Assembly (NCBI RefSeq): GCF_040712315.1 | Contig: NC_134017.1 | Span: 16,894,001-16,958,000, forward strand | DNA length: 64,000 nt | Direction of reading: 5' to 3' | Origin: Castanea sativa | Lineage: Eukaryota > Streptophyta > Magnoliopsida > Fagales > Fagaceae | Part shown: positions 59,465 through 64,000 of the stretch, one piece after another | Layout: every line of letters starts with the position of its first letter | Position numbering within the stretch: the stretch's first letter is position 1 | The notes under the pieces: generated by a model | Database searches by the model: none | The model's input: only the letters and a program-made list of their open reading frames with translations | Told to the model about the DNA's origin: nothing | Program-made: the position numbers and the translations under genes

Positions 59465-61411
59465 CTACTCATACTTTTTACTTGCAGCTATAATACTTTG
59501 AATTTGAAGTCCTCGGCTGTAAGCAGCATTGTACAGCAATCGGGATTGGAAAATTGAGATGAAGGAGAACCACGCCAATATTGCAAGTGGCAGAAAGAGG
59601 ACCAAGCGCAGCAGCATGTCCCAAAACATAGCAAGTGAAATGACTGCTTTCCACATCCGAAGGGGCTTCAGCAATGGCCTACTTACCTGTGATATCTGTT
59701 TATATAACAGCAGAATTAATAAATAAAAAATAAATAAAAAATAATAATAAAAAAAAAGGACAAATAGAGATTTAAATATAGCACATTTTAAATGGTAATG
59801 AGTGAAACTAAAGTAGATTCCTAAAAGAAAATTTCAAATAAGAGTCATATACCTGTAGAATTGCCCATAATGCAGCAATGAAGGCACATACAGTCACAAA
59901 AATGTCCCGAACTGTGAGACCAAAATGACTAATAAAGTAAGTCTGAACCCCAATACAAAATCTGCGCAATATGGCCTTCTTTCTAGTCTCTGAACCTGCA
60001 GTTTAAAAGGGTACTAATTAATAACACAATTTCAAGATTCATGAACAGATGGAAACATTTTTCAGTAAGTATTTGAAATTTGAAGGCTAACCGTCGTGTA
60101 GATCAGAAGAGCGGCAAAACATAGCTAGGATAGGCCATAAACCTAGTATTAGCATAGCAAACTAGATATGAATATTTTTTGCATACAAACTTTCTATCTT
60201 TTTATTAGAGAGCAAATTAAACTTCATGAAAGGAAACAAGACATTTAAAGACAAAAAAGAGTTGATTTAAACGTACCACCATTTTCTTGTCTACTGTGAC
60301 AAGTTGACAAGTTCTGCAAAGCCAATTTGGATGGCAAAGAAGCACAATGCAAGAATCATTCTAGCAACACGTCCCACATCGTGAATGGACTTCAAAGGCT
60401 CCTGCCCTTCATACCACCAAATTTGCCAGCTGTCACTGGCTGATATACCAAGTCTTATGCTGGTATCATCTTGGAACTTCTATGTTGTATGGATTCATAA
60501 ATTTTAGTTTACTTGACACAATTTTTACATGCAAGTTTCAACTCAACATTAAGAAATGGAAACATAACTCATCATGAGTACATCCAAGTTGCTGAGGGTC
60601 GCGATGTTGGGCTGAAGCAAAGGTGGCTTGTGGCAGTGGAGAGCAGACGCTTAGTCGAGACATCTACAGGGTAGCTGGTTGTTTCAACTTTTTTCGAATG
60701 CTGTCCTGCTACTTTTCTACAGTGGGGTTCTATTTCAATTCCATGGTAACCTATTACCCAAAAAAATTTAAATTGAAAGAAAATTGAATAACTATTATTA
60801 ATAAGTCTGTTCAGTATGAAAAAATGAGCAATGAGCATTTTGTTTACCAATTTTCTTTGTATTTCTCTCAACTTTTTGTCTTTTTAGCTAAAAGGATTTT
60901 TTCTTTCCTCTGCAGATGGCAATCATTGTAATATATGTTTACCTGTACAGCAACCTTTGTTGGTTCTTAATAAAGACCAAGAGGAGTTTCGGAGGAACTC
61001 CACAACTTTTTTCATTGAAGCCGAGAAGTGGAAATTTTCAAGGAGAAAATTTGGTAAATGTTATAAGTACCCAATTTTTTATGCAAGTAGGCTTATTAGT
61101 TTTGGTGCCCACTCTCATTGAGATTGGAGTAGAGAGTGGGTTTGTGAAGGCAGTATTTGAGGTCATTACAACACATATCCAACTGTCACTGGCTGATATA
61201 CCAAGTCTTATGGGGCTGTACAGCCATTTCAACCAATCCTCCGCTATCTTATTCCAAGAAAATCCCAAAGGATTAAAGATGAAAGGTATGTACAGCCATG
61301 AAGCTACCAAGATGAACATTGAGGAAGATACAACTTTGTTGAAACCTAGAGCAGCAAGCTTAAAGTAGATTAGAATAAGAAGGATTTCCATAGCTTTCAC
61401 AAAGTAGATTA
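59465..61411 (-). pseudogene. Callose synthase (GSL, GT48) pseudogene, copy 2, rearranged
   Basis: C-terminal exons on the minus strand: 61411-61183 (YFVKAMEILLILIYFKL, FILVASWLYIPFIFNPLGFS, GISASDSW), 60459 to about 60277 (DSWQIWWYEGQEPLKS ... FFAIQIGFAELV, running into a TAG), 59995-59853 (HFGLTVRDIFVTVCAFIAA) and 59695-59465 (PLRMWKAVISLAMFW ... QSRLLYNAAYSRGLQIQSII, stop). These match the membrane-rich end of callose synthases. Between the first two lies an inverted block with two upstream exons in plus orientation: 60536-60745 and from 60916 (MAIIVIYVYLYSN, QVGLLVLVPTLIEIG). In this copy exon 60536-60745 has lost 19 nt. The N-terminal two thirds of the gene are absent and the remains end at about 61411. 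Confidence 0.9.
60430..61212 (+). repeat. Inverted callose synthase block between 30-bp direct repeats
   Basis: CTGTCACTGGCTGATATACC and ten further bases occur at 60430-60459 and 61183-61212, same orientation. The 723 bp between them hold upstream callose synthase exons with their intron, inverted relative to the flanking exons. Confidence 0.88.
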
Positions 61412-61429
61412 GAATAATTTTTATTTTTA

Positions 61430-61711
61430 TTTTTATCGATTGGCGAATATTAAGAAGGAAGGAAGGATGGCTGGACAGAACCTTCCTTTTAGACCTTCAA
61501 AATTTGCACCAACAAGGTCTGATCACTAAAAAACAGGGTCTGATCACTAAAATTTTGTTAGTCCCTAAGATAGTGATCAATTTTGTCCTAGACCTTGCGG
61601 TCCAAACTACCAGATTTCCTGTTCACGCTATGTATTAACTTTGTGGACTTTGTACTGTTTTTATTTGTTTAATATCTGTTTTCCTTTTTTACCAACAAAA
61701 AAAAAAAACCA
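61430..61711 (+). mobile_element. Possible LINE 3' end
   Basis: Ends TTTACCAACAAAAAAAAAAA after a T-rich stretch with TTTGTGGACTTTGTACTG, resembling L1-type 3' untranslated regions in plants. No coding frame is left, so the call is tentative. Confidence 0.35.
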
Positions 61712-63457
61712 CCATTAAACATAAATATTGAAATCCTATGGAAAAAAATATATTGTAATAAGCTAGTCACTTAATGCAATTACACAATTCTCTCAATTTT
61801 CAATTCCTTTTCTGGTTGTTATTTTATTTTATTTTTTTTGAAAAGTTTTCTGGTTATTATTTTGTTAACGTGTTTATAAGGAAACGATGAGGTGACATTT
61901 TTTTTTTTTATAGACATGACAGCTAATTTTTTGATAACAAATGTAAATGACACTGCATTGAAAATCTTAGACCCATTCTACAAGGACCATATCACCTACA
62001 ATGTGTAAATGTACAATTCTTGTAATGTGAATTAACTGGCCTAGCTAGCTAATCCATACTAGAATATATATGACAATCTTAGACTTATTATACTAGGACT
62101 ATTAACCATATGATATCACTCACATTTCTCTCGTCTCCGTAAATATGTTTAGGTGGACATTAAACATGCATACATTGAGAAAGGTGATAGAGAGAAGGAT
62201 AGATTTTTGGCTTCCGATAGGTTTTCTCAGAGTTTTTTTTTTTTTTTTTAAATTTATGAGCGGTTTTCTCAGAGTTGAGTTGGAGATTACTTGAATTATT
62301 AAATGAGGTGGCAAGTTTTGATAGGCCATCAAATTCACACTACAACAATATTGTACTTTTTACCCAACCCATACCGTCTCACTCTCATAAGCCATATTAC
62401 CATGCATTGATGCATACGCATGATATATATAACCAACATAAATATAACCATGTTCATAATAATAAAAAAACATAAATATAACCATAAAACTAACTAATGT
62501 TAACATATCATAAAACACAAAGGCATAATATTCATGACAGGAAAAGCATTACGAAAACGCTGATCATACTCATCAATAATGGATAGGTATTGTTAGGTTT
62601 TAAAAGTTTAGAACAATTGGCAAATTGTGAACATAAACTTGTCTAGATATAAATCCTAAAGTCTATAGGTATTATTAGACAATGTTCCAGGTGATACAAG
62701 TTAAGATCTAAGAACAAGCAGGCTGCAGAAAAGAGAATTCAAGATATTAGTGGTCTAAGTTCAATTGTACAAACTTCAATTCTTTCAAGTGAATTTTTTT
62801 TTTGTTTTTTTTTTTTAGGATGGCTAGATTAAATCCTCCCTAGATTTTTAAATCAGTTTGGTTTTTCTGGATCATCATATCATTATATTATTTTAATTTT
62901 TCACTGCTTTACATGATATAATTATTTTATTTTAACGTAGATCTAAATTAAATAATAAACCTAAGTATTTACTTAATTAATTAATTAAATTAAAGAATCT
63001 AGCTTAGAGGAGCATACAGGTATCTTTATTGCCGGAGGAAAAAAAAAAGTTTTCAGAGTTATTCCAAGATGTCTAAGATATTGAAGATCTCCCATCATTG
63101 TCTTTTCCTGCCAACCGTTGCAGACTTGCTCCAATCTTCTGCTCACAATAACTTGTCTAAAGCCAACCTTTAACATGGACTCCACAAATGAATTCTTATA
63201 GGTCATTTGGATCTGTCAGTTTAAATTCAAGACCTCCTCCTTTATCCTGTTGGGTTAAAACTCATTATTAATTAAGAAAACACCAACACAAAAAATTAAG
63301 AAAACACCAACACAAAGGCAAGAGGTGTTGAAATTTGTGGAATAAGGTAATTAAATTAAATTAAAAACTTACTCAAATCTCTCTCTCTCTCTCATGACTA
63401 ATATTTTTTCTAATAGTACTAGCAAATGACAACTTGTCACTTAATATTTGTTTTGAA
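61712..63457. other. Intergenic, no gene recognised
   Basis: AT-rich with T runs near 62232-62248 and 62790-62817 and a (TC)n patch near 63379-63393. A minus-strand frame at 62985-63206 has no family I can name. Confidence 0.5.
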
Positions 63458-63617
63458 TGGATTTTAGTTAGTTCAATTGATAAAATTTTTTATGGTTATA
63501 TAAGAGATTCAGGATTCAATCTCCGCTTATACCAAAAACTGATTGATGTCTTGATTTGATTATAAAAAACTATCATTAGAAATTGACGTCATAAATTGAA
63601 CCCCTCTCAAAAAAATA
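63458..63617 (+). mobile_element. tRNA-derived SINE, second copy
   Basis: A-box-like AGTTAGTTCAATTGA (63466-63480), B-box-like GGATTCAATCTCC (63512-63524), then ACCAAAAACTGATTGATGTC and a tail with CTATCATTAGAAATTGACGTC. Same architecture as the SINE at 28193 but longer at the 3' side, ending near an A run. Confidence 0.75.
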
Positions 63618-64000
63618 ATACTTGTTTTGAAAGTATTGTGAACATAGTATTTCTCAAATTAATTATACTTTATTTGCAAGATTATATTGTTAAGAAAACC
63701 ATATTCAAACTTATATCAGTTGGATTTAAAAATATATATATTAGGGTTAGGGTTTTCAAATTTTTAATTTTAAGGGTCAAAAGAATTTTATATATATAGC
63801 TCAGAGGGGTTCAAATGAACCCCGAACTAAAGGTGGCACTGCCCCTACATAGAACTACGTACACGTCTGAAAAAGTCCAATTTGAAGTAAATTTGTGTTT
63901 GATATAAGTAATAGTATTTTGGAGACTACAACTAGACCCAGTCAAAGCTAGATGGTCTCAAAGTTAATTTTCCAAAGAACTATTGTTATTGTGCTCAACA
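63618..64000. other. Intergenic, no gene recognised
   Basis: AT-rich DNA to the window end; no recognisable coding frame. Confidence 0.5.

Larger units (their letters stand above)
49231..60943 (+). repeat. Segmental tandem duplication, copy 2 (11.71 kb)
   Basis: Begins AGGATTCGAAGCGCC as at 39392 and follows copy 1 throughout, apart from 1.84 kb at 53921-55759 that copy 1 lacks and small indels. Its right end is native: the callose synthase exon continues past 60943. Spot comparison of the LTR part gives about 2.5% difference between copies. Confidence 0.95.

Noticed and set aside
62985..63206. Possible exon of an unknown gene on the minus strand
   Set aside because: A 73-codon frame without splice partners or recognisable family; left as unannotated.

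Overview
This is plant nuclear DNA. The genes have GT-AG introns, AT-rich intergenic sequence and long poly-A/poly-T tracts. Repeats include Ty3/gypsy Tat-lineage retrotransposons, L1-type LINEs, a Ty1/copia remnant, tRNA-derived SINEs and MITE-like elements. Gene content and repeat style fit a woody eudicot, possibly Fagales; that assignment is inference from remembered repeat style only.

Layout. 1-4208: 5' part of a decayed Tat element on the minus strand (element A: LTR, primer site, gag, protease, partial RT), running off the window. 6705-11324: intact seven-exon gene for a secreted/vacuolar aspartylglucosaminidase-type asparaginase (354 aa). 11.3-13.3 kb: MITE-like elements and an 88-bp repeat. 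13396-18900: gene for a LETM1-like plastid or mitochondrial membrane protein, nearly complete but with frameshifts and a damaged splice site. 19.6-20.1 kb: copia RNase H remnant. 21223-26547 (minus): intact six-exon RPA43-like RNA polymerase I subunit gene (224 aa). Its first intron holds a LINE with a second LINE nested in it, both bounded by target-site duplications. 28193-28310: SINE.

28940-40311 is a complete but inactivated Tat element (element B), with 770-bp LTRs, an ATGCT target duplication, gag-PR-RT-RH-aRH-IN, a 151-bp tandem array and an antisense gene region. A tandem duplication starts inside its 3' end: copy 1 is 39392-49230 and copy 2 is 49231-60943. Each copy carries the end of element B with its 3' LTR, an unrecognised three-exon 58-aa gene, assorted repeats, and a rearranged callose synthase (GSL/GT48) pseudogene with an inverted internal segment. 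After 61.4 kb there is only repeat-rich DNA with a second SINE.

Most notable: in both diverged Tat elements the gag-protease and RT frames are in register, separated by one UAG in the context UAG-CAA-UUA. That is the plant-virus type of leaky stop, so pol may be expressed by readthrough. The duplication breakpoints, the inverted callose synthase block with 30-bp direct repeats, and the nested LINEs can all be resolved to the base.
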